Positions 1 to 8,129 of a DNA stretch of 64,000 nucleotides are shown piece by piece. A model generated the notes under the pieces. It was not told the DNA's origin. It worked only from the letters and a program-made list of their open reading frames with translations, and made no database searches. The stretch lies in contig NZ_JACVQC010000001.1 in NCBI RefSeq assembly GCF_018881505.1, forward strand, positions 2,029,927 through 2,093,926, given 5' to 3'. The translations under genes and the position numbers were made by a program. Position 1 is the first letter of the stretch, and the number at the start of each line of letters is the position of its first letter. The stretch is from Polynucleobacter sp. UK-Mo-2m-Kol15. GTDB lineage: Bacteria; Pseudomonadota; Gammaproteobacteria; Burkholderiales; Burkholderiaceae.

Positions 1-734
1 TCTCGCTCTTCATTTGCCTTGATTCGCATTTTCGCAACGCCTTCTCGAGCTGTATCCATATCTTTACAAAGATAGGCACTTAATTTTTTAAGCGCATAGT
101 TTTCAAGCTCGACTTCAGCTGGCAACTTACAGACGACGTTGTAGTGCCCATTACTAACAGTGCACACCACATACTCAAATTCGCAGTTGTCGTTATTAAT
201 GCCATCGAACTGATTGGGCGCCGCAAACTTAGCAAATGGAAAGTAGCCACGTGACTGCAAATAAGTACGCGTAAGTTCTAAACGCTCATCCTCAAGCTGT
301 TGCTTCTCGTCTACTTTCTCATCATCTACCCCAGCTAGACGCATTTTTTCCAAGCCGCCTGCCTCAATAATTGCTTGCGGTAATTCGGCCGCCTTAAAGT
401 GGCACGCCATAGCAGTCTCGATTGCCCTGGTATAGACATGCGCCGTTTTACGGTCAGCCCTAGTAATGTATTTGACAAGCAAGGCAACATCGCTGGTGTT
501 TTCTTGCACCTTAATGTTTGCCTCTTTGAGCTTATAACGTATATTAAAGAGTAGATCTTCCTTGTCTGGGCTGGCTTCAAACTGCTCAGCCAATCCCATA
601 ATTTTTGACAATAACTCATAGAGTTTTCGTCTGCCAGTAACAATGTATTGGTCATTAAATAGATCATGCTCTGTGGCCAACTCTTCAGCTTGGCTAATTA
701 GTGATTTATTCACAACTAATTGATTATTTTTCAT
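1..734 (-). CDS. Hypothetical island protein, C-terminus beyond window
   Basis: An open frame runs without a stop from an ATG at 732-734 on the minus strand to the left edge, so about 244 residues are visible and the C-terminus is missing. The start follows an AAGGAAATC ribosome-binding sequence. The product begins MKNNQLVVNKSLISQAEE; it is charged and largely helical in appearance, with no signal peptide or membrane segment and no catalytic motif I recognise. The next gene (795-1460) lies 60 bp upstream on the same strand, so the two may be co-transcribed. The position inside the island suggests an element-maintenance or accessory role, but I do not recognise the family and assign no function. 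Confidence 0.8.
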   Translation of the reverse strand, partial: MKNNQLVVNKSLISQAEELATEHDLFNDQYIVTGRRKLYELLSKIMGLAEQFEASPDKEDLLFNIRYKLKEANIKVQENTSDVALLVKYITRADRKTAHVYTRAIETAMACHFKAAELPQAIIEAGGLEKMRLAGVDDEKVDEKQQLEDERLELTRTYLQSRGYFPFAKFAAPNQFDGINNDNCEFEYVVCTVSNGHYNVVCKLPAEVELENYALKKLSAYLCKDMDTAREGVAKMRIKANEER

Positions 735-794
735 TTTTGATTTCCTTATTGGTTTGCTTATGCAGCGCCAATAGCGGCGCTGCATTCTTTACTA

Positions 795-1460
795 TTAGTG
801 GTAGCGATGGGCATTTGGGCGTATCGAGCTATCCGGGTTCATTTCTGAATGGCGGTTGTATTTAATGCCCAAGCGATCGCAAGCTTCGATTAATGCATCG
901 CCAATTTCCGAGTCATCAAATGAGAATCCCAGCTCCTCAAATAGGATGCTTGATGCTTCCTGCATAATCCAGACGTCGTCTTCCGTGAGTGCAATTTGAT
1001 TGGCGATCTTAAATGCCGCGTGATGTACTTTATTCATGCAGTCCGAGCACATATTGGCATTTAGGCATTCCATGATTGGGTCAAAAAAAGCCTCTTCCTC
1101 ACTAGAGTCGTCCGTAAGCCCCAAAGCCATATTCATATGATCGACTAAACCATCCCGATCAATAAATTGCACGCCATAGCGCTTGGCTGCTTTTATGCGC
1201 GCCTTGGTCACCTTCGAATCCTTTAAGCAGATACCATGTACGTCCATGGTGAGCCGATCAATTCGATCAAGTACCTTTAGGTCTTTACGGTTCAATTTTT
1301 CACTTTGATTGACCTTGTTAATGGCTTTTGTATAAAGTGCCAATTCTTCTTGGCTTAAGCCTTCCTCAATGGTGCTATGAACATCTAGCAATCCAATTCC
1401 AGTGCCGGACAACATGATTTTGTCTGCACTGACCATCCCCAATTTCACTGTATTTCTCAT
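795..1460 (-). CDS. Hypothetical protein, acidic, with Cys-containing segment
   Basis: A 221-residue frame starts at an ATG preceded by a strong GAGGAGA ribosome-binding site. The product is acidic in its C-terminal half, with an EEEAFFDPIMECLNANMCSDC stretch around residues 120-140 holding three cysteines in a CX5CX2C arrangement. That could bind metal, but this is inference. There is no signal peptide and no transmembrane helix. It sits directly upstream of the truncated gene at 1-734 on the same strand and is divergent from the gene at 1582; the 121-bp gap between them should hold both promoters. I do not recognise the family. Confidence 0.75.
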   Translation of the reverse strand: MRNTVKLGMVSADKIMLSGTGIGLLDVHSTIEEGLSQEELALYTKAINKVNQSEKLNRKDLKVLDRIDRLTMDVHGICLKDSKVTKARIKAAKRYGVQFIDRDGLVDHMNMALGLTDDSSEEEAFFDPIMECLNANMCSDCMNKVHHAAFKIANQIALTEDDVWIMQEASSILFEELGFSFDDSEIGDALIEACDRLGIKYNRHSEMNPDSSIRPNAHRYH

Positions 1461-1581
1461 CTTTAATTCTCCTCATTTATGGTCTAGACACTGTGTTTCG
1501 ATCCATGAAATGAGTGTAGAATCTATTAGCAACTATTTGATTTGCCTGTTTATTGTCACCTTTAAGTGTTAATATATTTGA

Positions 1582-2541
1582 ATGGCTACAGCACCTAAAA
1601 ACACCACTATTCCGGGACGAACCACCAAAGATTGGTCGACTAAAGGCATCCAGGGCTACGTCATGCTGATGGTGGAATTTTTGCGGATCAGCCCAAGCTA
1701 TGCCTTAGCGCATGAGATTAGAACTAAGAAGATAGCCCCATCAAAACAAGCTCCACTCATTCTTAAGCTTTACCGAGATACGGATAAACCGCTCACCAAA
1801 CAAGCAGAGCGCGATGTCATTAGTGACTTTGCGCGAGTGCTATCGACCTATGATGAATACGGCGACATATTCCAATGTTCATTTGAAGAGTGGTGGGCTA
1901 ATCGAGGTTTAGCTATGTATGGATCACCCCATAACAAACCCATCGTTAAGAAGATTGCCGGCATCAGTCAAGGAGAGCTGTACGAACCCCTCTTTGGAAG
2001 AGCATTGGAGCATTACTTTAATAAACAGCGAGCTGGTGAAGGCAATCCACCGGCTTTACTATTAGCAGTTCCTCTTGGGCAACCTAAAAGGCAATTACTC
2101 GCGTATATCTCTAAACTGATTGATGCTGAGGCAGTTCCTTTACCTAGTAAGTCCCAAAGGGCTATCAAGCCACTTGTAGCCAAACGCTTACGCTCAGCGC
2201 CACTCTTTATCATGTTGCGCATATTGATGGCGAGAGCCCAATATCCAGAAATTCCCTTATGGCGGATTGGCAAACATGCAGGTGTGAGTCAAAAATACGC
2301 CCAAACGGAAATCACCCTCAATAAAAAACGCTTGCAAGATGCTGACGCTAAGATTCATTTGAGTATTTTGACAAGTCGCTATTTACTCAAAGCCAAATGC
2401 GTTGCTGAACAAGCAGCGAGAGGACAATTTCCAAGTTCATCTAAGTTGGTACTGCCCACATTTGATCTGGATGCTATTTTCAAACGACTACAGGCAAGAT
2501 ATTCGCAGCTCAAAGCAGGCAAAACCACAAAATCAAAATAG
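1582..2541 (+). CDS. Hypothetical protein with possible C-terminal HTH
   Basis: A 319-residue basic protein. No catalytic motif stands out. A stretch near residues 225-255 (WRIGKHAGVSQKYAQTEITL) looks like a helix-turn-helix, which with the basic charge suggests DNA binding; this is inference. The frame ends at 2541, two bases before the stop of the convergent recombinase gene at 2543, a tight tail-to-tail pairing. The combination suggests an accessory or DNA-binding partner of the recombinase or a regulator of the element. There is no signal peptide or membrane segment. Family unknown to me. Confidence 0.75.
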   Translation: MATAPKNTTIPGRTTKDWSTKGIQGYVMLMVEFLRISPSYALAHEIRTKKIAPSKQAPLILKLYRDTDKPLTKQAERDVISDFARVLSTYDEYGDIFQCSFEEWWANRGLAMYGSPHNKPIVKKIAGISQGELYEPLFGRALEHYFNKQRAGEGNPPALLLAVPLGQPKRQLLAYISKLIDAEAVPLPSKSQRAIKPLVAKRLRSAPLFIMLRILMARAQYPEIPLWRIGKHAGVSQKYAQTEITLNKKRLQDADAKIHLSILTSRYLLKAKCVAEQAARGQFPSSSKLVLPTFDLDAIFKRLQARYSQLKAGKTTKSK

Positions 2542-2542
2542 G

Positions 2543-3109
2543 CTAAATGAGCTCCACCGCATTGCGCAGGATATCAGGACGAGTGTCAATATAGCGCTGT
2601 GTGGTGCTCATCTGACTATGGCCCGCTAACTGCATCATCACCCTTACTGATACACCCTTCTCACTGAGTCGTGTCAAAAAGCCACGACGACCACTATGAC
2701 TAGTAGCGCCATTGAGTCCTGCTTGACGATATAAGCCATTAATCACATGCGTTAAGGTGTTTGGTGTGAATCCCAAAGCCCTTTGTGTGGGAAACAATGG
2801 ACGATTCATATCCTTTGGTGGATGCGCTGCGATATAGATGGCTAACTCTTGCTGCATCCTTTCAGATAAGAGTACTACCCTACTTTTAGAACCCTTAGTT
2901 TGATTGGCCGCTAAGTGAATCTCACTTAATACCTGTTTATCAGCGTTTAAAACGTCGCTGTAGCGCACGCTAGCCACTTCACCTATACGCATACCCGCCC
3001 AGTGCGTTAACAGCAGTATTGCGCGATTACGCACTGCTGCTTTAGTAGTTGCTGTGTAATCTAGTGCTCGCTGTAATTCTGTATCGCTTAATGTTTTTGC
3101 TTGTGCCAT
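2543..3109 (-). CDS. One-domain tyrosine recombinase (phage integrase family)
   Basis: Cuts and rejoins DNA through a tyrosine nucleophile. The frame could open at 3130, but the ATG at 3109 (MAQAKTLSD) is chosen because AAGGAGAG lies just upstream of it, giving 188 residues. That is only the catalytic domain: the SAM-like N-terminal core-binding domain of XerC/D (about 300 residues) is absent. All active-site positions are visible: Arg in GMRIGEV, Lys in NQTKGSKSR, the HSGRR box (His and Arg), His in LAGHS and Tyr in TQRYID. A perfect palindrome with recombinase-site geometry lies about 210 bp upstream. Resolution of multimers or inversion of a local site is plausible; island integration is better assigned to the gene at 8130-9494. 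Confidence 0.88.
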   Translation of the reverse strand: MAQAKTLSDTELQRALDYTATTKAAVRNRAILLLTHWAGMRIGEVASVRYSDVLNADKQVLSEIHLAANQTKGSKSRVVLLSERMQQELAIYIAAHPPKDMNRPLFPTQRALGFTPNTLTHVINGLYRQAGLNGATSHSGRRGFLTRLSEKGVSVRVMMQLAGHSQMSTTQRYIDTRPDILRNAVELI

Positions 3110-3262
3110 GGTCTCTCCTTGTATTGCCATCTATGTACTTATATTTTGTAGTCAAAACTGCCATATTCCTACCGGAAATGGCCACAAATACACTCACATT
3201 GATGGGTTTTTCAAGTGAAATTTACCGAAAAATAACTGCTTGATTTTCAAGTGGTTACATGC

Positions 3263-3294
3263 ACTCAACACTTAACGTAAGTAATGTGTTGAGT
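3263..3294. repeat. 9-bp inverted repeat
   Basis: Perfect arms ACTCAACAC and GTGTTGAGT separated by 14 bases, in the 346-bp gap between the recombinase start (3109) and the gene at 3456. It may be an operator or a recombinase-associated site. It lies 25 bp from the larger palindrome at 3320-3343. The rest of the gap is AT-rich and shows nothing else I can name. Confidence 0.6.
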
Positions 3295-3319
3295 GGAAAA
3301 ATCATGGAATTTAATGGAA

Positions 3320-3343
3320 TTTCGTGGCAGATCTGCCACGAAA
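3320..3343. promoter_or_regulatory. Perfect 24-bp palindrome, candidate recombinase core site
   Basis: The arms TTTCGTGGC and GCCACGAAA flank a 6-bp centre AGATCT, and the whole 24 bp is a perfect palindrome. Inverted arms of about 9-13 bp around a 6-8 bp centre is the usual layout of tyrosine recombinase core sites, and a one-domain recombinase starts 211 bp away. A dimeric repressor operator is the main alternative. No second copy was noticed in the window. Confidence 0.5.
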
Positions 3344-3455
3344 ATATATCTGCAGCTAAGTAATCTCGTCTCAAACAAAGGCGCAATCACAAGTTTTATG
3401 CTTGATGTAATATTTTCAGATTAATCTATGCAAACCGATCAAATGAGGAGAGAAA

Positions 3456-4154
3456 ATGCCGCAGCATCCACGATATACAAATAGCCCAAGCAGGAATCTT
3501 GACAAGCTTTACAGCTTACTTGATCAACTTGAAGGTTTTGGATTGGTTCATGAAGAAATCCACCAAAATCTTGATTCAATTATGTCTGAGCTATATCCAT
3601 CTGCAGTTAAGAAATATGCTGCTTATGAAAGAGGCGATGAATTCTCTACTGAAGAAAATGAAGATGATGAATCAGAAGAGTTCGATGATGATTTTTTCAC
3701 GCCAAGTGTCAGCGTGTTATTTGGATTTATTGACTCAGATGAAGAGGAGCAATTTATTCAAGACTTTAGAAATACGATCGCTCACTGCATCCATTCGGAT
3801 ACATGGAATACAGATGGTGTGTCTGATCAAATCTTAGATCAACGAGATATTGAGTACTATAAGATGCATACCTACCTTGAAGAAGATACGGAAACAAAAA
3901 AGAAATACGAATACAACAAAAAAACTATTTGGTTCCCAAGTGATATAAATCCATTAAGAACTGGTATCTATGAAATATCCGATATGGATTACCAATCACC
4001 TAAGCATAGTGGCTATGCATATTGGAATGGGAAAAAATGGTTTGATTCAAAAATTCTACTTAAAGACTGTATTGATCAAAAGAGAACCAAGGAAAATGAA
4101 AAATCATATGGTAGCTACTGTTGGCGTGGTTTTTTAGAGCAGCAATCTACTTAA
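3456..4154 (+). CDS. Acidic hypothetical protein
   Basis: A 232-residue protein starting at an ATG after ATGAGGAGAG, a strong ribosome-binding site. Residues about 60-85 are a run of Glu and Asp (for example ENEDDESEEFDDDFF), giving a strongly acidic middle; the C-terminal part is rich in aromatic residues (YAYWNGKKWFD, SYCWRGF). There is no signal peptide or membrane helix. The gene is noticeably AT-rich compared with the chromosome right of 15 kb, consistent with horizontal origin. It is a lone transcription unit with a terminator just downstream. I do not recognise the family; acidic DNA mimics can look like this, but nothing here establishes that. Confidence 0.75.
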   Translation: MPQHPRYTNSPSRNLDKLYSLLDQLEGFGLVHEEIHQNLDSIMSELYPSAVKKYAAYERGDEFSTEENEDDESEEFDDDFFTPSVSVLFGFIDSDEEEQFIQDFRNTIAHCIHSDTWNTDGVSDQILDQRDIEYYKMHTYLEEDTETKKKYEYNKKTIWFPSDINPLRTGIYEISDMDYQSPKHSGYAYWNGKKWFDSKILLKDCIDQKRTKENEKSYGSYCWRGFLEQQST

Positions 4155-4205
4155 GCTCTTTTGATTGATGTGTTTTAAAGCTAACTGCGTTAGCCTGCTC
4201 TTCGC

Positions 4206-4236
4206 TTGCGCTCATCGCAATTTTCTTCTTTTTTTG
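4206..4236 (+). terminator. Rho-independent terminator
   Basis: A hairpin with stem TTGCG / CGCAA and loop CTCAT is followed at once by a long T-rich run (TTTTCTTCTTTTTTT). It lies 52 bp after the stop of the gene at 3456-4154 and should end that transcript. A second small hairpin (GCTAAC-TGC-GTTAGC, 4180-4194) precedes it. Confidence 0.65.
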
Positions 4237-4915
4237 TTTTTTATAGTCATAATTGAAAGTGTTCAATTTCAAGATCTTTCACTAGGAAGCACAAGCCAAG
4301 CCCTGATAAAGGGCTCAACTCATGCAAGCCTCTTTCACTGAGGTTTTCAACTGATATACACACAACTTGCAAGAAGCAAGATAGGTAGGTATTGCTATCA
4401 CCTATTACGTGCCGTCATACGCAGCTAGTTTGCGGTCTATATCAGGAACCATTGCAAACTAGCTTGTGGGTTTATTTCATTGGCTTTCCCACTCACTTTC
4501 AGCCTAGACGAATTAATCAATCATTCGACAATTTAGCCTACATTCACGTATTTCTACGCTACCAACTAATACAACATCGCAAACGGTACTGCCACACAGG
4601 GGCGTCGTTTAAAGCATCCAAAACAACCAGGGTCTTGGGTAGTGCAATGAGGCCAGATAGTAAGGGATCTGAATTGCGTACCGTCACACATCAGAACGGG
4701 TTTCGCAGCACTATTACCTTCGGCGTGCCAACCTTTATGCCTTACTGTTTTTACTGCTTTTTATGAATTTATTTAGCTTGAACATAAAGATCAGTAAAAA
4801 AAGTGCCTATGTGTTCTAAGGTCAAAAAAGAGCTCAAGAACGGCCTTTTTTCGGTTGTCCAAAGGGGTTTTCTGATCATATTGTTGTGTTGTCCTAATAA
4901 CTTGTGGAGAACACG
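4237..4915. other. Non-coding stretch with a cluster of inverted repeats
   Basis: This stretch holds no gene I can support. A 124-codon open frame at 4392-4766 lacks a ribosome-binding site and protein-like composition. What it does hold is structure: hairpins at 4299-4315 (AGCCCT/AGGGCT), 4329-4343 (CCTC/GAGG), 4366-4380 (CTTGC/GCAAG) and 4381-4405 (ATAGGT/ACCTAT), then an 11-bp perfect inverted repeat at 4423-4464 (AGCTAGTTTGC / GCAAACTAGCT, 20-base loop). The motif CTTTCACT occurs twice, near 4276 and 4332. The density suggests a structured RNA, a transfer or replication origin, or a protein-binding array; the sequence alone does not choose. The remainder to 4915 shows no other signal. Confidence 0.5.
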
Positions 4916-5434
4916 ATGGCAACACTAGAGAACCTCAATACCCTCAAATTTACCGATGCAAAACGGCCTAAAAATCAACCCCCTATAGTGCAGCGTAGAA
5001 ACAAGCTGATTAGCAAGTTATGGGAACAGCTGGAATTAGCCAGGGCAAAACATAACGGTAAAGACTTTGTTATCAAGCGCTATAAAAACGTCAAAGATCT
5101 AGAAGGCAATATCAAGAGCATTGAAAAGCTTAAGCGTATTAAACCTTGGTGGTTTACCAGCAGCGCAGGATCGCTCTGTATCAATGTGTTTTACGGCAGC
5201 AAGGTTTTAGAGCTAGCTAATGGCAAAACTGCTGTAGAGGCTACTAATTTAGAAAATGTCATTGAAGTACTTGAACTACTCAAGCGTGAAGCTGAAATAG
5301 GTACTTTTGATGAAGCCATCGAAGCGGCGAGCCTACAGCTACGCAGTCGCTTTGAATTGAAAATCCCGAAAACGAGTCAGAAGAGCAAGGTTTTGACTAG
5401 ATCTATTGCGCAAACCCAATTCATAAATAAATGA
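4916..5434 (+). CDS. DUF6641-type protein
   Basis: Product of 172 residues from the ATG at 4916, chosen over an upstream in-frame GTG (4904) because GGAGA sits at proper distance before the ATG. The sequence (a basic N-terminus, then RIKPWWF, VFYGSKVLELANGKTAVE and a C-terminal helix with FDEAIEAAS) resembles the DUF6641 family that I associate with genomic islands and prophages. The match is from memory. No catalytic motif, signal peptide or membrane segment. It leads a short same-strand run: 18 bp separate it from the DUF6876 gene, which is followed by the gene at 5848. Function unknown. Confidence 0.75.
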   Translation: MATLENLNTLKFTDAKRPKNQPPIVQRRNKLISKLWEQLELARAKHNGKDFVIKRYKNVKDLEGNIKSIEKLKRIKPWWFTSSAGSLCINVFYGSKVLELANGKTAVEATNLENVIEVLELLKREAEIGTFDEAIEAASLQLRSRFELKIPKTSQKSKVLTRSIAQTQFINK

Positions 5435-5452
5435 TGGTGAGGTATAGCAAAA

Positions 5453-5818
5453 ATGAATCTATCTAAAACCCAGATTTTGAATCATTTGGAGCAATTTTAT
5501 GGAACGCAGTACTACTACCCTCTCTGGCCTAAAGTCTTTCTAACGGATGGTGCTCAGTTTTTGGCACAAGAGGCAGCTTGCTATTGGCTGATGGATGCCA
5601 TAGCCAGTCATATCCTGCATTTACCTAAAGCAGAAGTATTTGTCAGTTGTAAGTTAACAGTAGAAAACGGTACTGCTAAGCTAGTGCTCGATGATGGCAA
5701 TGGCAATGTACTAGCCACTCAGAAAATTACCTATACGACCTTTCCGCTCGATTCCATAGCTCTCTACGCCTGCTGGGACAGTGAGCGTTGGATCCTAATG
5801 TTACCTACAGAGTATTGA
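5453..5818 (+). CDS. DUF6876 family protein
   Basis: A 121-residue protein. The N-terminal half carries FLTDGAQFLAQEAACYWLMDAIASH and the C-terminal half KITYTTFPLDSIALY and ILMLPTEY, which match my memory of the DUF6876 family, small proteins of unknown function on islands and integrative elements. Usual family length is close to this. No signal peptide or membrane helix. It is second in the run begun at 4916 and 29 bp before the next start, so co-transcription is likely. Function unknown. Confidence 0.8.
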   Translation: MNLSKTQILNHLEQFYGTQYYYPLWPKVFLTDGAQFLAQEAACYWLMDAIASHILHLPKAEVFVSCKLTVENGTAKLVLDDGNGNVLATQKITYTTFPLDSIALYACWDSERWILMLPTEY

Positions 5819-5847
5819 TAACTAAAAATCAGCAGCTAAATATCAGT

Positions 5848-6198
5848 ATGCGATTTTATGAATTTAAATCTAGTCCAACTAAACCATTAACCCCAGCACA
5901 GGCTCGCATTCGAGCACTTAAAGATCAAGCTAAACGAGCGCAAGCAGCAGTTAAAGCCGAGCGTGCAAGGCAAAAGATACAGGCCGCTCAAACCACCCTC
6001 AATCAACTAGAAGGCCATTCAATGTCAAAAACCTTTAGAGCATTACATAAACTCAATAACCCTTACTCTGCTTGGATTGCTATTGGCACCTATGGCTCAT
6101 TTAATGATGCACTAGCTGCGGCACTGAGAAAGAAACAGCAAGGGTCTATTGCAGTGCAAATTGTAGATAGCGCTAAGATGGTGGTTTACTCCGCTTGA
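5848..6198 (+). CDS. Small hypothetical island protein (MRFYEF type)
   Basis: The frame is open from 5788, overlapping the previous gene, but the ATG at 5848 (MRFYEFKSSP) is the likelier start because it follows the previous stop and gives the N-terminus I recall for small proteins of this type on phages and islands. Product 116 residues. Residues about 15-55 are a very basic Ala/Lys/Arg/Gln helix, likely coiled coil (QAKRAQAAVKAERARQKIQ). The C-terminal half (MSKTFRALHKLNNPYSAWIAIG onward in two parts) is more globular, and an internal ATG could start a separate 58-residue product there. No strong ribosome-binding site. Third of the 4916-6198 run. Function unknown. Confidence 0.65.
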   Translation: MRFYEFKSSPTKPLTPAQARIRALKDQAKRAQAAVKAERARQKIQAAQTTLNQLEGHSMSKTFRALHKLNNPYSAWIAIGTYGSFNDALAAALRKKQQGSIAVQIVDSAKMVVYSA

Positions 6199-6236
6199 GA
6201 ATATCTAAGGTTATTTAAAGCCATATAGCCATCCCA

Positions 6237-6257
6237 AGCGTTACTTAAAGTAACGCT
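6237..6257. repeat. 21-bp palindromic element, copy 1
   Basis: Ten-base arms AGCGTTACTT and AAGTAACGCT surround a single A. The identical palindrome is at 9616-9636, and with its flanks that copy is in inverted orientation (both extend to CAAG on one side and TCA on the other). A degenerate third copy lies at 13682-13706. It sits between the gene ending at 6198 and the exonuclease at 6293. A repressor operator or recombination site is possible; there is no T-run for a terminator. Confidence 0.65.
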
Positions 6258-6292
6258 CATAATTACACCCATAACCACTAGCCCCATTAACA

Positions 6293-6949
6293 ATGACAAA
6301 ATCCATTATTTTCGATACCGAAGCCACAGGCATTAAAGAACCCGTATTAATAGAAGCTGCTTGGGTTGAGCTTGAGTCCCTTGAGCCCTTTGCTGTTACC
6401 AACCCCTTTGTGCAGCGTTATAACCCTGGCAAACCCATTACCCTCGGCGCGCTAGCTACCCATCACATCATGGATGAGGATTTGATTGATTGCCCGCAGG
6501 CAGCTAGTTTTTGCCTGCCCGGTCACGTGGACTTCATGATTGGGCATAACGTGGACTTTGACTGGGAAGTGATTGATAAGCCTGAAGTCAAACGTATCTG
6601 TACGCTAGCCCTAGCTCGCAAACTATGGCCTAATTTAGATAGCCACAATCAAAGTGCGCTTATGTATTACTTGGAACGCGATACAGCACGCGAGCAATTA
6701 CGTAGCGCACACTCAGCCATTGCTGATGTGGGTATTTGTGCTGTGATCTTGGATCACATTTGCCAGCAGCTAGGCATTCAAACCGTTGAGGATTTGTATA
6801 GGGAATCTGAATTAGCTAGAACCCCATCCACTATGCCCTTTGGCAAATATAAAGGCGCGTTGTTTGCAGATGTGCCTAGTGACTACAAAGAGTGGCTACT
6901 GACTCAAGGGGATATTGATCCCTATTTACGGAAGGCTTTGGGTTCTTAA
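6293..6949 (+). CDS. DEDDh 3'-5' exonuclease with C-terminal DUF3820-like domain
   Basis: Removes nucleotides from 3' ends with two metal ions; similar to exodeoxyribonuclease X and DnaQ. Product of 218 residues. The DEDDh residues are all visible: Asp8 and Glu10 (FDTEATG), Asp88 (HNVDFD), His140 and Asp145 (HSAIADVG). Residues about 180-216 (MPFGKYKGALFADVPSDYKEW in outline) look like the DUF3820 domain often attached to such nucleases. No signal peptide. The last four bases overlap the stop of the convergent Fic gene. Role within the island is unknown; DNA processing during transfer or a defence function are both possible. Confidence 0.88.
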   Translation: MTKSIIFDTEATGIKEPVLIEAAWVELESLEPFAVTNPFVQRYNPGKPITLGALATHHIMDEDLIDCPQAASFCLPGHVDFMIGHNVDFDWEVIDKPEVKRICTLALARKLWPNLDSHNQSALMYYLERDTAREQLRSAHSAIADVGICAVILDHICQQLGIQTVEDLYRESELARTPSTMPFGKYKGALFADVPSDYKEWLLTQGDIDPYLRKALGS

Positions 6950-8016
6950 CTTAAAAGGATTTTATTCAAAGCGATATTAATATAATAGTTAATGCGCCCA
7001 ATTTTTCTCTTTTCCAAAAATCCATCCTCAGTAAGCTTATCAAGATACTTGGTTGCTGTAAGTCTGGAAATTTTTAGATCACGCATAACAAATTCAATTT
7101 TTGTATATGGGTGAGCAAATAGATTGTTGATTAAATCTTGGCTATAAAATTTATGCTTATCCCTAATGCGATGTTTGTAGTCATATAGAGCATTTTTTAT
7201 TTCATTAATTTTTTTAATAGTCTGACCTGAGGTATCGCGCACAGCCTCTAGCATGTACAGCACCCATTCTTCCCAAGCACCATCATCACGCACCGCTTGC
7301 AACAGTCGATAATATTCAGACTTATTGCGAACAATATAGTTACTCAAGTAGAGAACGGGTATGTTTAGCAACCGTTCTTTAACTAGATAGAGCACGTTAA
7401 TAATTCTGCCTGTACGGCCATTGCCATCGTAAAACGGATGAATACTCTCAAATTGATGATGAATCAAAGCCATTTTGATCAATGGGTCAACTTGATATAA
7501 ATCAGAATCGTTGATAAAACGTTCAAGCTGATTCATTAATTGAATAATTTCTTCGGGATCTTGTGGTGGCTCATATACGACATCGCCTTGGGAGTTCTTA
7601 AGGCTAGTGCCAGGCAATTTTCTGTAACCTGCATTATTTCGCTCAAGCTCTGCCTGAATTAGCAAAATATGATTACTAGTTAATAAATCTGACTCACACA
7701 CTTGCGCAAAACCAACCCTTAATGCCTGTCTATAGCGTAAGACTTCTTTGGCAGCAGAACCATCAACTGATTCTGGCAACAGATCATCTTTAAAAAGCTC
7801 ATCATGAGTTGTTACGATATTTTCAATTTCAGAGCTATCCTTAGCTTCTTGCAGACCAAGCGTATTAATCAATATGCCTTGATTTGGAATGGTTGCCGCC
7901 ACCCCTTTTAGCTCAGCAAGCAGCCTGCTGCTTTCCGCTAATTTTTTTAAAATAACGGGAGTATCAAATCTTGCGCCATCTAGACTTTCAAGCGGCTGTA
8001 TTTTGGATGTATGCAT
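6946..8016 (-). CDS. Fic family protein with N-terminal inhibitory helix and HTH tail
   Basis: Fic proteins transfer AMP or related groups from nucleotides to protein hydroxyls. Product of 356 residues with the complete active motif HPFYDGNGRTGR (His193 onward). An inhibitory motif of the (S/T)xxxE(G/N) type is present at residues 61-66 (SSEIEN), placing the autoinhibition helix at the N-terminus in the same chain (class II Fic). The C-terminal 70 residues (KIEFVMRDLKISRLTATKYLDKL in outline) look like a winged helix that may bind its own promoter. An imperfect palindrome lies just upstream of the start. The gene is convergent with the exonuclease and overlaps it by four bases. Target protein unknown. 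Confidence 0.93.
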   Translation of the reverse strand: MHTSKIQPLESLDGARFDTPVILKKLAESSRLLAELKGVAATIPNQGILINTLGLQEAKDSSEIENIVTTHDELFKDDLLPESVDGSAAKEVLRYRQALRVGFAQVCESDLLTSNHILLIQAELERNNAGYRKLPGTSLKNSQGDVVYEPPQDPEEIIQLMNQLERFINDSDLYQVDPLIKMALIHHQFESIHPFYDGNGRTGRIINVLYLVKERLLNIPVLYLSNYIVRNKSEYYRLLQAVRDDGAWEEWVLYMLEAVRDTSGQTIKKINEIKNALYDYKHRIRDKHKFYSQDLINNLFAHPYTKIEFVMRDLKISRLTATKYLDKLTEDGFLEKRKIGRINYYINIALNKILLS

Positions 8017-8027
8017 GTTCTTTTAAT

Positions 8028-8056
8028 ATGTATAGAAAATCGATATTTTTATACAT
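8028..8056. promoter_or_regulatory. Imperfect palindrome before the Fic gene
   Basis: Outer arms ATGTATA and TATACAT with further partial symmetry (AAAAT/ATTTT) lie 12 bp upstream of the Fic start on very AT-rich DNA. Because the Fic protein carries its own C-terminal DNA-binding-like domain, this is a candidate autoregulatory operator. This is inferred from position and symmetry only. Confidence 0.45.
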
Positions 8057-8129
8057 GTTAGCATCTATCTATATAGAAAAGAGTGTTTTTTAACAGGCCA
8101 ACACCTTTTTTGCACAAAAATTCAGCAAT

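Noticed and set aside
2402..2629. A 75-codon frame overlapping the 3' end of the gene at 1582
   Set aside because: Out of frame with the longer gene, no ribosome-binding site, and runs across the convergent recombinase end.
4392..4766. A 124-codon open frame in the non-coding island gap
   Set aside because: No ribosome-binding site, amino-acid content unlike a folded protein, and it runs through the 11-bp inverted repeat at 4423-4464.
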